Assembly: GCA_964586775.1 (NCBI GenBank)
Contig: CAZPJD010000057.1
Span: forward strand, 1-25,170
Direction: 5' to 3'
DNA from: JADLEX01 sp964586775
GTDB taxonomy: Bacteria > Lernaellota > Lernaellaia > JACKCT01
DNA: 25,170 nt
Shown here: piece by piece, positions 15,985-23,356 of the stretch
Layout: the number at the start of each line of letters is the position of its first letter
Position numbering within the stretch: the first letter of the stretch is position 1
Notes under the pieces: generated by a model
Told to the model about the DNA's origin: nothing
What the model saw: only the letters and a program-made list of their open reading frames with translations
The model's database searches: none
Program-made: the position numbers and the translations under genes

Positions 15985-17388
15985 CTAGTAGGCGTTCTTG
16001 TCGAAAAAACCCCGCGCCAGAGTCATCCAGATGATGCGAATGTCCAGCCAGAGCGACCAGTTCTCGATGTAGTAGATGTCGCACTCGATGCGACGCCGCA
16101 GGTCGGTGTTGCCGCGCCAGCCGTTGGCCTGAGCCCAGCCGGTTATACCAGCTTTGACGCGGTGCCTCAACATGTACTTGGGGATCTGCGTCTTGAATTG
16201 CTCAATGAAAACGGGCCTTTCCGGGCGCGGACCCACCAGGCTCATGTGCCCGGCCAGCACGTTCAGCAGTTGCGGCAGCTCGTCGAGGTTGGTGCGGCGC
16301 AGGAACGTGCCGATCGGCGTGCGACGCGGATCGTCCTTCACCGCCCACACGGCGCCGCTGGCCGACTCGGCGTCGGTGCGCATCGAGCGGAACTTCAGGA
16401 TGCGGAAGGTGCGTCCGTCGAGGCCCATGCGCTCCTGCGCGTAAAATACCGGGCCCCGGCTGGTGAGCTTGACGAGCGCCGCAAGAATCAGCAGCAGCGG
16501 CGCCAGCAGCACGAGGCCAACGGACGTTGCGACGAGATCAAACGTGCGCTTCACCAGCGAGTTCCACCCGTGCAGCGGCGTGTCGCGCAGGCTGACGATC
16601 GGCAGGCCCTCGAACTCCTCGACCGCCGCGCGCAACGTGACATATTGGTACAGGTCCGGCACGACTTTTACGTCCACGAGTTCCTCGTCGAGGGCTTCGA
16701 GCACCTTGCGTAGCCGATCCGCCGCGAAAAGCGGCAACGCGACAAGTACGAGATCGATCCGCTCGGCGCGCACCACGGCGGCGACGTCTTCCGGCGCGCC
16801 AAAGACGGGTTTGTCCAGGGCGCTCGCGGGCGGCGTGGCGTCGTCGGACAAAAAGCCAACGATGTCGAGGCCGAGTTCGCGGTGATCGAGCAGGCGCGTC
16901 GCGAGCCCGCGGCCGAGTTCGCCCGTCCCGACGACGAGCGCGCGGCGCACGCCGACGCCGCGCCGATAACGCGCGATCAGCGCGCGGCGGAAGAGGACGT
17001 GTGTGGCGATCAGCGACGCGGTGGAGAGGATGAAGAAGAGGCCGAAAACGATTCGGCTCGGCTTGTATTGCGCGAGAAAAAACGTGACGACGACGAAGAG
17101 CAGAAACGAAACGACGTGCGCGCGAAGGACGATGGCGACCTCGCGGAACAGACTGGGCACGGTCTTATCGAGATTCGCAAGATTCGCCCGAAACACGACG
17201 GACCAGATGAGGGCGACGAGCGCGCCGATCCACGCGTAGGTGACAAACGACGGCACGTGCGGCACGCGCAGCGCGATGAGCCCGCTCTGAAAGCGAATGG
17301 GATACGCGACGAGCCAACACCCGACGACGACCACGAGGTCGATCGCGAGGTTGAGGCTCGACTGAAACTGGCGGCGACGGCCGATCAC
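15985..17388 (-). CDS. Polyprenyl-phosphate sugar-1-phosphate transferase (EPS priming enzyme)
   Basis: This inner-membrane enzyme starts glycan assembly by moving a sugar-1-phosphate from a UDP-sugar to undecaprenyl phosphate. The 467 residues have four N-terminal helices (about 12-130), a cytoplasmic nucleotide-binding-like domain (about 145-255, RALVVGTGELGRGL), one further helix (about 280-305) and the catalytic bacterial sugar transferase domain. Visible motifs are KRTFDLVATSVGL, RGPVFYAQERMG, ILKFRSMRTDAE, NLDELPQLLNVLAGHMSLVGPRP and KAGITGWAQANGWRG. It fits the undecaprenyl-phosphate glucose phosphotransferase (WcaJ-like) group; the actual sugar is not proven. The GTG start overlaps the preceding glycosyltransferase stop as GTGA. 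Confidence 0.93.
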   Translation of the reverse strand: MIGRRRQFQSSLNLAIDLVVVVGCWLVAYPIRFQSGLIALRVPHVPSFVTYAWIGALVALIWSVVFRANLANLDKTVPSLFREVAIVLRAHVVSFLLFVVVTFFLAQYKPSRIVFGLFFILSTASLIATHVLFRRALIARYRRGVGVRRALVVGTGELGRGLATRLLDHRELGLDIVGFLSDDATPPASALDKPVFGAPEDVAAVVRAERIDLVLVALPLFAADRLRKVLEALDEELVDVKVVPDLYQYVTLRAAVEEFEGLPIVSLRDTPLHGWNSLVKRTFDLVATSVGLVLLAPLLLILAALVKLTSRGPVFYAQERMGLDGRTFRILKFRSMRTDAESASGAVWAVKDDPRRTPIGTFLRRTNLDELPQLLNVLAGHMSLVGPRPERPVFIEQFKTQIPKYMLRHRVKAGITGWAQANGWRGNTDLRRRIECDIYYIENWSLWLDIRIIWMTLARGFFDKNAY

Positions 17389-19748
17389 GCGCGATCACCC
17401 CGGCGTTCGCGTTCGAACGCGGCAAAACGGGTGTCGACAAACGCGCGAATCGTTTTGGCAAACTCCTCGCGGGCGAACGGCGCGGCGTGGTCGCGAATCG
17501 CGGAGGGATCGAAACGATCTTCGTTCGTCTCGAACCAGCGGATGGCGCTAAGCAACCCATCAACGCTCTGCTCGCCGAAAAACACCCCCGTGGCGCCATC
17601 GGGCACGGGCTCGCCCGACATCGCGCCGCGCACGGTTTCGAGCGCGCCGCCCTTGGCGAAGGCGATGACCGGTTTGCCGCAAGCCTGCGCCTCCAGCGGC
17701 GTGATGCCGAAGTCCTCTTCGCCCGGGAAAAGAAACGCACGGCAGCCCCGGTAGAGGTCGGCGATCTCGTCGTCGGTTCGCCAGCCGAGGAACTCGACGT
17801 TCGCGGGCGCGTTTGCGCGGAGCCGTTCGAGGTCCTCGCCCGAGCCCGCGACCTTGAGCGCGAATCCGCCGAGGCGCGCCGCGTCGAGGGCGAGATCGAG
17901 GCGTTTATAAGGCGCGAACGCCGACACAATGAGGTAGTAGTCGCCGCGCTTCGCAGCGAGTTGGAATCGCGCCAGATCGACCGGCGGATGGATCACCGTC
18001 GCCTCGCGTCCGTAAAACTTGCGGATGCGCCGCGCGACGTGGCGGCTGTTGCACGCGTAGGCGTCCACGCGCGCCGCGCTCGCCGCGTCCCACGTGCGCA
18101 GCCGGTGCGCGAAGAACGCGATCACCGCGCGCTTCACGCGACTCTTCACGCGCGCCGCCCCGAAATACTGCTCGTACTGATCCCACACGTAGCGCATCGG
18201 CGTGTGCAGATAGCTGACGTGGCAGGTGTCGGGGCCGGTGATGACGCCCTTCGCCACGCAGTGCGAGGTCGAGATCACCAAGTCGTAATCGCGAAAATCG
18301 AAGCGCTCGATCGCGTAAGGAAAGAGCGGCAGATAGTTGCGGTAGGCCGTGGCCGCGCGCGGGAGTTTCTGGATGAAGCTCGTGACGATACGCCGCCGTT
18401 CGATGGCGCCCGAGAGCTTGCCGGGCAGGTAGAGCAGCGTGAACAGGTCCGCATCGGGCCACAGCTCGCAGATCGATTCGAGCACCTTCTCGCCGCCGCG
18501 CATGCCGGTCAGCCAGTCGTGCACCAGCGCGACGCGCGCGCGCGGCTTCGCCATCGCGTTCATCACCGCCTCCCCGATCTCTTCCACCCGCGCCGGCCAA
18601 TCGTGGGCGCGGGCCTCGGCGATGCGCCGGCCCACCGCCGCCGCGTCGCCCGAATCGGCGAGCGCGGCGCGCACGTGATCGACGAAAGCATCCGGCGTCG
18701 CGGCCAGCCGGCACAACTCAACGCGGTCGCGATATGCGGCAAAGCTCGGCAGATCGGTCGCCACGATGGGTTTGCCGCACGCCATGTATTCGTAGAATTT
18801 CATGGGGAAGCTCGCGCGCGTCGAGGCGTTGTCGGCCAGCGGCAGCAGGCCCACATCGAACGCGCGCACGAACGCGGGCAGGTCGCCGCGATCCTGCCGC
18901 CCCGCGAAGACGACGTTCGGTTTCGCGCGCAGCTCGGTCAAATCGGTCGACGGATCGCCCCACCCTTCCGGCCCGACGAGCGCGAGCACGGCGTCGGGGA
19001 ACGCATCGGCGACGCGCGCGAGAAGCGCCAGATCGGTTTTGTATCCGCTCAGATTTCCGTGGTAGCCGATGACCCTTCGCCCCGCGAATTGGTCTCGTAT
19101 GCCAAGAGGCAGCGCGACGCCCGCGCTCTCGAAGTGCGTCACGTCGGCGCAGTTCGGCGAATAGAACACATTCGCCGCGCGCACACGTTTGGCCTCGGCG
19201 AGCGCGGGGCTCGTGACGATCACCAGGTCGGCGAGCGACTCCAACCGGCGTTCGGCGTCGGTCAGCGACGCGACATCCACCCCCGGATTTGCGGCGTAGT
19301 CGTCCACGCACTGATAGATCACCGCCGACTCGTTCAATTGGCGCACGAGTTCGATACCCGTGGGCAGGAACGTCCACAGGATCGGGCGCGTCATGCCGAG
19401 TTTCGCGGCCCAGCGCTTCACGCGGCGACGCATGAGGACGCGATTGAGCGCGCGCACGAACGCGAAACGGTGCAACGGTATCGACACGGGCGAGAGCACA
19501 AAGACGTTCGGCTCGACCTCGCGCGCACCCGTGAACCAGTCGCGCAGCCGCGCGAAGATCTTGCCGATGTCGGACTTCGACGCGCCGGGCGGGCGCAGGC
19601 CGGGATTGTTGATGTAGAGGATGCGGTTCTTCGCGGCGAGGCGATGCATCAGGTGCTGGGCGTTCACCCACAGCGCGTCCCAGTTCGCGGACGCGACGCA
19701 CACGATGTCCCGGCCTTCGAGCATGGTTCGGGCGAGCCCCCGCGTCAC
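17385..19748 (-). CDS. Two-domain glycosyltransferase fusion (GT4-like + WbaZ-like GT4)
   Basis: One uninterrupted frame of 787 codons encodes two complete glycosyltransferases. Residues about 10-395 resemble the GT4 protein encoded at 20928-22085 (shared DWDALWVN-like start, CVDDYAANPG, FPMKFYEYMACGKPIVATDLP). Residues about 402-775 form a second GT4 enzyme that opens with ALVHDWLTGMRGGEKVLE and contains HTPMRYVWDQYEQYFG, YKRLDLALDAARL and PGEEDFGITPLEAQACGKPVIA, like WbaZ-type mannosyltransferases. Both halves keep the Glu-containing donor-site motif. There is a strong internal ribosome-binding site before Met396. The outer start is taken at GTG (AAGGTG upstream); an ATG eight codons later is possible. 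It lies 28 nt after the previous gene and overlaps the next as GTGA. The two halves probably add consecutive sugars. Confidence 0.88.
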   Translation of the reverse strand: MTRGLARTMLEGRDIVCVASANWDALWVNAQHLMHRLAAKNRILYINNPGLRPPGASKSDIGKIFARLRDWFTGAREVEPNVFVLSPVSIPLHRFAFVRALNRVLMRRRVKRWAAKLGMTRPILWTFLPTGIELVRQLNESAVIYQCVDDYAANPGVDVASLTDAERRLESLADLVIVTSPALAEAKRVRAANVFYSPNCADVTHFESAGVALPLGIRDQFAGRRVIGYHGNLSGYKTDLALLARVADAFPDAVLALVGPEGWGDPSTDLTELRAKPNVVFAGRQDRGDLPAFVRAFDVGLLPLADNASTRASFPMKFYEYMACGKPIVATDLPSFAAYRDRVELCRLAATPDAFVDHVRAALADSGDAAAVGRRIAEARAHDWPARVEEIGEAVMNAMAKPRARVALVHDWLTGMRGGEKVLESICELWPDADLFTLLYLPGKLSGAIERRRIVTSFIQKLPRAATAYRNYLPLFPYAIERFDFRDYDLVISTSHCVAKGVITGPDTCHVSYLHTPMRYVWDQYEQYFGAARVKSRVKRAVIAFFAHRLRTWDAASAARVDAYACNSRHVARRIRKFYGREATVIHPPVDLARFQLAAKRGDYYLIVSAFAPYKRLDLALDAARLGGFALKVAGSGEDLERLRANAPANVEFLGWRTDDEIADLYRGCRAFLFPGEEDFGITPLEAQACGKPVIAFAKGGALETVRGAMSGEPVPDGATGVFFGEQSVDGLLSAIRWFETNEDRFDPSAIRDHAAPFAREEFAKTIRAFVDTRFAAFERERRGDRA
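18561..18573 (-). promoter_or_regulatory. Internal ribosome-binding site and ATG at the glycosyltransferase domain junction
   Basis: On the minus strand GGAGG (18573-18569) stands five bases before an in-frame ATG (18563-18561) that encodes Met396 of the fused glycosyltransferase. Translation from here would give a free 392-residue second enzyme starting MNAMAKPRARVALVHDW, a natural N-terminus for that family. In another frame the same bases read TGA TGA, the usual look of an overlapping gene junction. Confidence 0.6.
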
Positions 19749-19776
19749 GAATCGCGCGCACCTTATCGAAGCGGCG

Positions 19777-20955
19777 TCACGATTTCAACGACGCGTCGCA
19801 ACGCGCGGTGTCGCTCCACGCCGCGTGAAAGACCGCGGCCATGCGCGCGAACGTGAACTCGGTCGCGACGAGTTGCCGGCCGCCTTCGCCCAGTCGCGCG
19901 GCGAGCTGGGCGTCGTCCAGAACGCGGTCGATGGCGTCGCGCACCGCGACGGGATCGGTGGGATCGACCAGCAGGCCGTTGACGCCATCGCGCACGGCCT
20001 CGGAAACGCCGCCCGAATCGCCGCCGATCACCGGCTTGCCGAACGCGCCGGCCTCGACGAAGACGATGCCAAAGCCCTCGATATCCTCGCCCTCGCGACG
20101 GCTGGGCATGATGAACACGTCGCATCGCGCGTAGAGCGCGCGCAACTCGTCCGTATCCACGCGCCCCGCAAAAACAACCGCGTCGCCGATGCCGCATTCG
20201 CTCGCGAGCGATTCCAGCCGCGCGCGATCGGGCCCGTCACCCGCGACGACGTAAATCGTGTCGTCGCGTTTTGAGCGCGCACCCGCCAGCGCGCGGACCA
20301 CCATGTCGAATCCCTTGCGCGGCACGAGTCGGCCCACCGAGAGCACCACGCGTTTGGCCGAAAGATCGCGCCCGCGCCACGGGTTCGGAAGCGACGGAGG
20401 ATCGATCGGCGAGAGGGTGCCGCCGAGGGGAATCTTCACCACGCGCGCGCACGGCTCCAGCGAACTCAGGATCTCGACCAGCGGATCGGCGATGGTGGCA
20501 ACGAAGTCGGCGTCGCGCAGGATGCGCCGCCACACGAACGACCAGATCGTATCGCGCGCGCGCACGATCTCGGTGCCGTAGGTGAGCACGGCGTAGGGTA
20601 CGCCGAAGAGTTTGCGCCATAGCCAAGCGATCGGCCCGGCGAATGCGAGGTAGCCGCAGACGATTCGCCCAAATCGCTTCGCGCGCCACGCGCGAAAAAC
20701 GGCGACGAGGAGCGCGATCTGCCGCAGGACGGGCCGCAGCGGGCGCGGGCCGCGTTCGCACGCGACAATGCGCGTCACGATCGCGGGATAGTCGTGGTCG
20801 TGCGCGGCGTCGCCACCGGTGCGTCGCGCGATGACGCGAACATTCGCGGTGCGGCGGGCGAGTTCGGCGACGACGGTCTGCACGCCGCCGATATCGGGCG
20901 GGAAGTCGCGGGCGAGGATCAGCGTTTCTAGCGGCGCTTCGGTTTGCTTCGCCAC
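19777..20955 (-). CDS. GT4-family glycosyltransferase
   Basis: This is a 392-residue cytoplasmic, GT-B fold glycosyltransferase of family 4. The N-terminal acceptor domain begins LETLILARDFPPDIGGVQTVV, where the Gly-Gly loop is typical. The linker and donor domain carry VVLSVGRLVPRKGFDMVVRAL, a VVAGDGPDRARLE motif, SRREGEDIEGFGIVFVEA with the E-x7-E pair, and GKPVIGGDSGG. Donor and acceptor sugars cannot be read from sequence. The frame is open far upstream, but the family N-terminus points to the GTG at 20955, overlapping the previous gene by 28 nt; its ribosome-binding site is poor, so translation is probably coupled. The next gene follows after 28 nt. Confidence 0.9.
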   Translation of the reverse strand: MAKQTEAPLETLILARDFPPDIGGVQTVVAELARRTANVRVIARRTGGDAAHDHDYPAIVTRIVACERGPRPLRPVLRQIALLVAVFRAWRAKRFGRIVCGYLAFAGPIAWLWRKLFGVPYAVLTYGTEIVRARDTIWSFVWRRILRDADFVATIADPLVEILSSLEPCARVVKIPLGGTLSPIDPPSLPNPWRGRDLSAKRVVLSVGRLVPRKGFDMVVRALAGARSKRDDTIYVVAGDGPDRARLESLASECGIGDAVVFAGRVDTDELRALYARCDVFIMPSRREGEDIEGFGIVFVEAGAFGKPVIGGDSGGVSEAVRDGVNGLLVDPTDPVAVRDAIDRVLDDAQLAARLGEGGRQLVATEFTFARMAAVFHAAWSDTARCDASLKS

Positions 20956-22085
20956 GACGTTTCCAGGTGCCCGAGGATCGTGGAGATGCGCTTTTCCCAA
21001 GAATTCTCGCGGGCGGTGTCGACGCGCCGCCGCTGGTCTTCCTCGCGGTCGCCGTGCAGGCATCGCTCGATCGATTCGACGAACGATTGGGCGTCGCCCG
21101 CGAGTTCGACGACGTGGGCGTAGGCTTCGAGCTCGGGCAGCCGAGTCGCCACCACGGGCTTGCCCGTCGAGAGATACTCGAAGAGCTTCATCGGCAGCAC
21201 GCCGCGCGTGTAGCGGTCGATCTTGTACGGGATGATGCACACGTCCATGCCCGCGAGGTACGCGGGAAGTTCGTCGATGTTTTTTTTCCCGACGAAATGA
21301 ACGTTGTGGTAGTGGATGAAGTGCTCGATGCCGAAGCCTCGGTCGGGCCCGACGAACACGAAGTTCCAATCCGTGCGCGCCTCGAAGAGGCGTTCCAACA
21401 TGTGGTCGTCGAGCTTGTAGTTGAGCGCGCCGACGAAGCCGATCACCGGGCGGCGCAGTCCTTCCAGCTCGGGCGCGGGGGTCGCCGCCGACGCGCGATG
21501 GAAGTGCTCGAAATCGGCCACGTTCGGAACGTGGTGCGTGTTCTTGTTGTGCATGACCTTGTCTTCATACAGCGATCGCGCGGTGGTGAAGACGGCATCC
21601 ACGCTCTCGAGCATCTTGCGTTCCATCTGCCGCGTCACCTGCAGCCACGCGCCGGGCATGGCCGAATATTCGTCGACGCAGTCGTAGCACGTGAGCGCGG
21701 GCTCCAGATGCTGCAGATACGGCGCGGCGGTCGGCGGATAGAGCCAGAGGATGTAGTCCTTGAATCCGAGCTGCTCGAGCCGCTCCTTGATGACGGGCGC
21801 GACGAGCCGGTGATTGATCTCGTTGACCTGCGGGATCTTCTGGCCGAATGGCACCGTGCCCGGCGGGCGCAGCACGTGCACGCCCGACGGATCGCGCCAG
21901 TAGCGGTGCGTGTAACCGCGCCGGCCATCGGCGAGGCTCGCGAGCGGCTCGACGTAGAGCACGCGGAAATCGGAAACGAGGCGCGAGGCGATCTGCTGCT
22001 TGTTGGTCCAAAGAGGCGCGTCCCAGTCCGCGGTGCTGATCATCACCACGTCCCGAGGCAGATCGAAACTGGCGAATGGGCCCAT
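20928..22085 (-). CDS. GT4-like glycosyltransferase, first gene of the glycan operon
   Basis: The 385-residue product has a GT-B layout. Its N-terminus reads RDVVMISTADWDAPLWTN, followed by CYDCVDEYSAMPGAW, VIGFVGALNYKLDDHMLERL, FVGPDRGFG and PMKLFEYLSTGKPVVATRLPE. These blocks recur in order in the first half of the fusion at 17385-19748, so the two are paralogues. It is probably cytoplasmic or membrane-associated and acts in polysaccharide assembly; donor and acceptor are unknown. The ATG has a very strong ribosome-binding site (GGAGGGGGG) six bases upstream. A promoter at 22122-22149 lies about 37 nt before it, and it is the first gene of the operon. Confidence 0.9.
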   Translation of the reverse strand: MGPFASFDLPRDVVMISTADWDAPLWTNKQQIASRLVSDFRVLYVEPLASLADGRRGYTHRYWRDPSGVHVLRPPGTVPFGQKIPQVNEINHRLVAPVIKERLEQLGFKDYILWLYPPTAAPYLQHLEPALTCYDCVDEYSAMPGAWLQVTRQMERKMLESVDAVFTTARSLYEDKVMHNKNTHHVPNVADFEHFHRASAATPAPELEGLRRPVIGFVGALNYKLDDHMLERLFEARTDWNFVFVGPDRGFGIEHFIHYHNVHFVGKKNIDELPAYLAGMDVCIIPYKIDRYTRGVLPMKLFEYLSTGKPVVATRLPELEAYAHVVELAGDAQSFVESIERCLHGDREEDQRRRVDTARENSWEKRISTILGHLETSWRSKPKRR

Positions 22086-22121
22086 GACCCCCCTCCGGCG
22101 CGAAAGTCCCCTTAGTACCGG

Positions 22122-22149
22122 ATGCTAGCAAACGCGGGGACGAACGCAA
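22122..22149 (-). promoter_or_regulatory. Extended -10 promoter of the glycan operon
   Basis: On the minus strand TTGCGT (22149-22144) is followed, after 16 nt, by TAGCAT (22127-22122), which is preceded by TGC, so the -10 is of the extended TGn type. Transcription would begin near 22115, about 30 nt before the ATG, leaving room for the strong GGAGG site. Confidence 0.5.
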
Positions 22150-22155
22150 GAGATG

Positions 22156-22169
22156 GTAATGATAATTAC
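22156..22169. repeat. Short inverted repeat in an AT-rich patch
   Basis: GTAAT-GATA-ATTAC forms a 5-bp stem with a 4-nt loop. It is part of an AT-rich stretch (about 22154-22178) that stands out from the GC-rich surroundings. It lies between the stop of the lipoprotein gene and the glycan-operon promoter, directly upstream of the -35. It could be a regulator binding site for that promoter or part of a weak terminator; no T-tract follows. Confidence 0.35.
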
Positions 22170-22184
22170 AGTATTAACGACCGG

Positions 22185-22853
22185 TTACCGCTTGACGACG
22201 TCGCGCCACTCGAAGTCGCAGTACCACACCTCGCCGACGTTGATCCACCGCTGCTTGACGAGGATGGTGTCCACGCTCGCGCTGGGTACGAGGTTGCGGT
22301 TGATGTAACGCACGAGCACGGTGCCGTAATAGACCTTGTTCTTGCTGGGCTTGCCGCCCTTCTTGCGGTCGATTCCGGTATCGGCGAGCGACTTGTCGGT
22401 GCTGGGAATCTTCGCGTCCTGCACCGCGCGAACGGCCTCTTCCTTGGGCATGAGGTCGCGTTCGGCATCACCGGGCGCGGGGGTCGGCGTTGGGGCCGCG
22501 CCCTCTTCGGGCAGATTCGTGCCGGGCAGATCCAGATCGGAGGGCGGCGGAGGGTTTTCATCCACCTGGCAGACGACCACGGCGAAGTTCTCGATTTGCA
22601 CCGAGCCGCCGTATTTCTCGGTTTCCATGAGAAAGTCGATCCGGCGGTTGGGCACGATCATCAGGCTCACCGGCGCATAATGGTGCCAGATCACGAGCTT
22701 GTTGAAGTCGTTGGCCGTCTCGCACAACTCGTCGGAGAGGTCCTGGATCTTCTTGGTTTCCTTGCGTCGATCGCACGACGACGCGCCGACCAGCGACATG
22801 GCCAGCAGCGCCACGACCGTCACCACCAGCGCCCTCGTCCATCTCGTGTTCAT
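22185..22853 (-). CDS. Putative lipoprotein of unknown function with Pro-rich insert
   Basis: The 222-residue product has a hydrophobic signal (about 9-24) ending at Cys27 (VGASSC). This is a weak lipobox, so lipidation is likely but not certain. The body has an alpha/beta segment (about 35-105, VIWHHYAPVSLMIVPNRR), a Pro/Ala/Glu-rich stretch (about 108-135) and a final beta-rich part with VKQRWINVGEVWYCDFEW. The closing QRW...W pattern recurs in the neighbouring 159-residue lipoprotein, suggesting related NTF2-like folds; that is inference. GGAG lies seven bases before the ATG. It follows the other lipoprotein gene by 23 nt and is last in the lspA-lgt operon. No function is known. Confidence 0.8.
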   Translation of the reverse strand: MNTRWTRALVVTVVALLAMSLVGASSCDRRKETKKIQDLSDELCETANDFNKLVIWHHYAPVSLMIVPNRRIDFLMETEKYGGSVQIENFAVVVCQVDENPPPPSDLDLPGTNLPEEGAAPTPTPAPGDAERDLMPKEEAVRAVQDAKIPSTDKSLADTGIDRKKGGKPSKNKVYYGTVLVRYINRNLVPSASVDTILVKQRWINVGEVWYCDFEWRDVVKR

Positions 22854-22876
22854 GGCTGCTCCGTCGCCCCGGATCG

Positions 22877-23356
22877 TCAGTAGGCCTCGGGACGCATCAC
22901 CCAGCGCCCGCCGGTCTTTTCCCACCGCTGACTTTCGTGAATCCGAGCGTACCACAGAAAATAGATGCGGCCCCAGATGTCGATGTCCACGTGCGCCACC
23001 GCGCCGTTGGGCTCGATCTTGATGTCGTTCACCCGGTACTTGAGCACGATCTCGCGCGCAAAGTCGTTCTTGCGCATCAACGACGCGTAGATCGCGATGA
23101 AATCCGTCTGGTCCTTTTCCGTCTCGAAATAGGGGCGGATTTTTCCCCGCGTGATGTAGGCCGTGAGCTTCTGATCCTCGAGCCCCGACCACAGTCCGTC
23201 GACCCGCGTCCGGAGATCCTGAGCGCGCGCCGACGCCTCGTCCTCGGGCATCGCCGCCACCGCCTCGTATTCGTCGAGGCGCAGCTTTTCGTTTTTGAGG
23301 GCGCAACCGGCCGCCACCGCGAGGACGAGCCCGATCATCGCCAATCGCCGGATCAT
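22877..23356 (-). CDS. Small putative lipoprotein, possibly NTF2-like
   Basis: The 159-residue product begins MIRRLAMIGLVLAVAAGC, with a lipobox-like AAGC and Cys18 as the probable lipidated residue. A helical segment follows (about 25-60), then alternating strands with IVLKYRVNDIKIEPNGAVAHVDIDIWGRIYFLWYARI and a C-terminus HESQRWEKTGGRWVMRPEAY. This helix-then-sheet order ending in a QRW-x-GxW strand is like NTF2-fold domains, but no family is recognised. The ATG overlaps the lgt stop as ATGA, so it is made together with the enzyme that would lipidate it. It probably sits in the periplasmic leaflet or outer membrane. Confidence 0.82.
   Translation of the reverse strand: MIRRLAMIGLVLAVAAGCALKNEKLRLDEYEAVAAMPEDEASARAQDLRTRVDGLWSGLEDQKLTAYITRGKIRPYFETEKDQTDFIAIYASLMRKNDFAREIVLKYRVNDIKIEPNGAVAHVDIDIWGRIYFLWYARIHESQRWEKTGGRWVMRPEAY

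Noticed and set aside
13750..16713. A 987-codon open frame on the plus strand
   Set aside because: It is antisense to uxs, ugd and the priming transferase, which all carry clear motifs. Its peptide is His/Arg/Asp-rich with no recognisable domain, the expected shadow of high-GC codon use.
17487..19856. A 789-codon open frame on the plus strand
   Set aside because: It is the antisense shadow of the glycosyltransferase fusion and has no domain signal.
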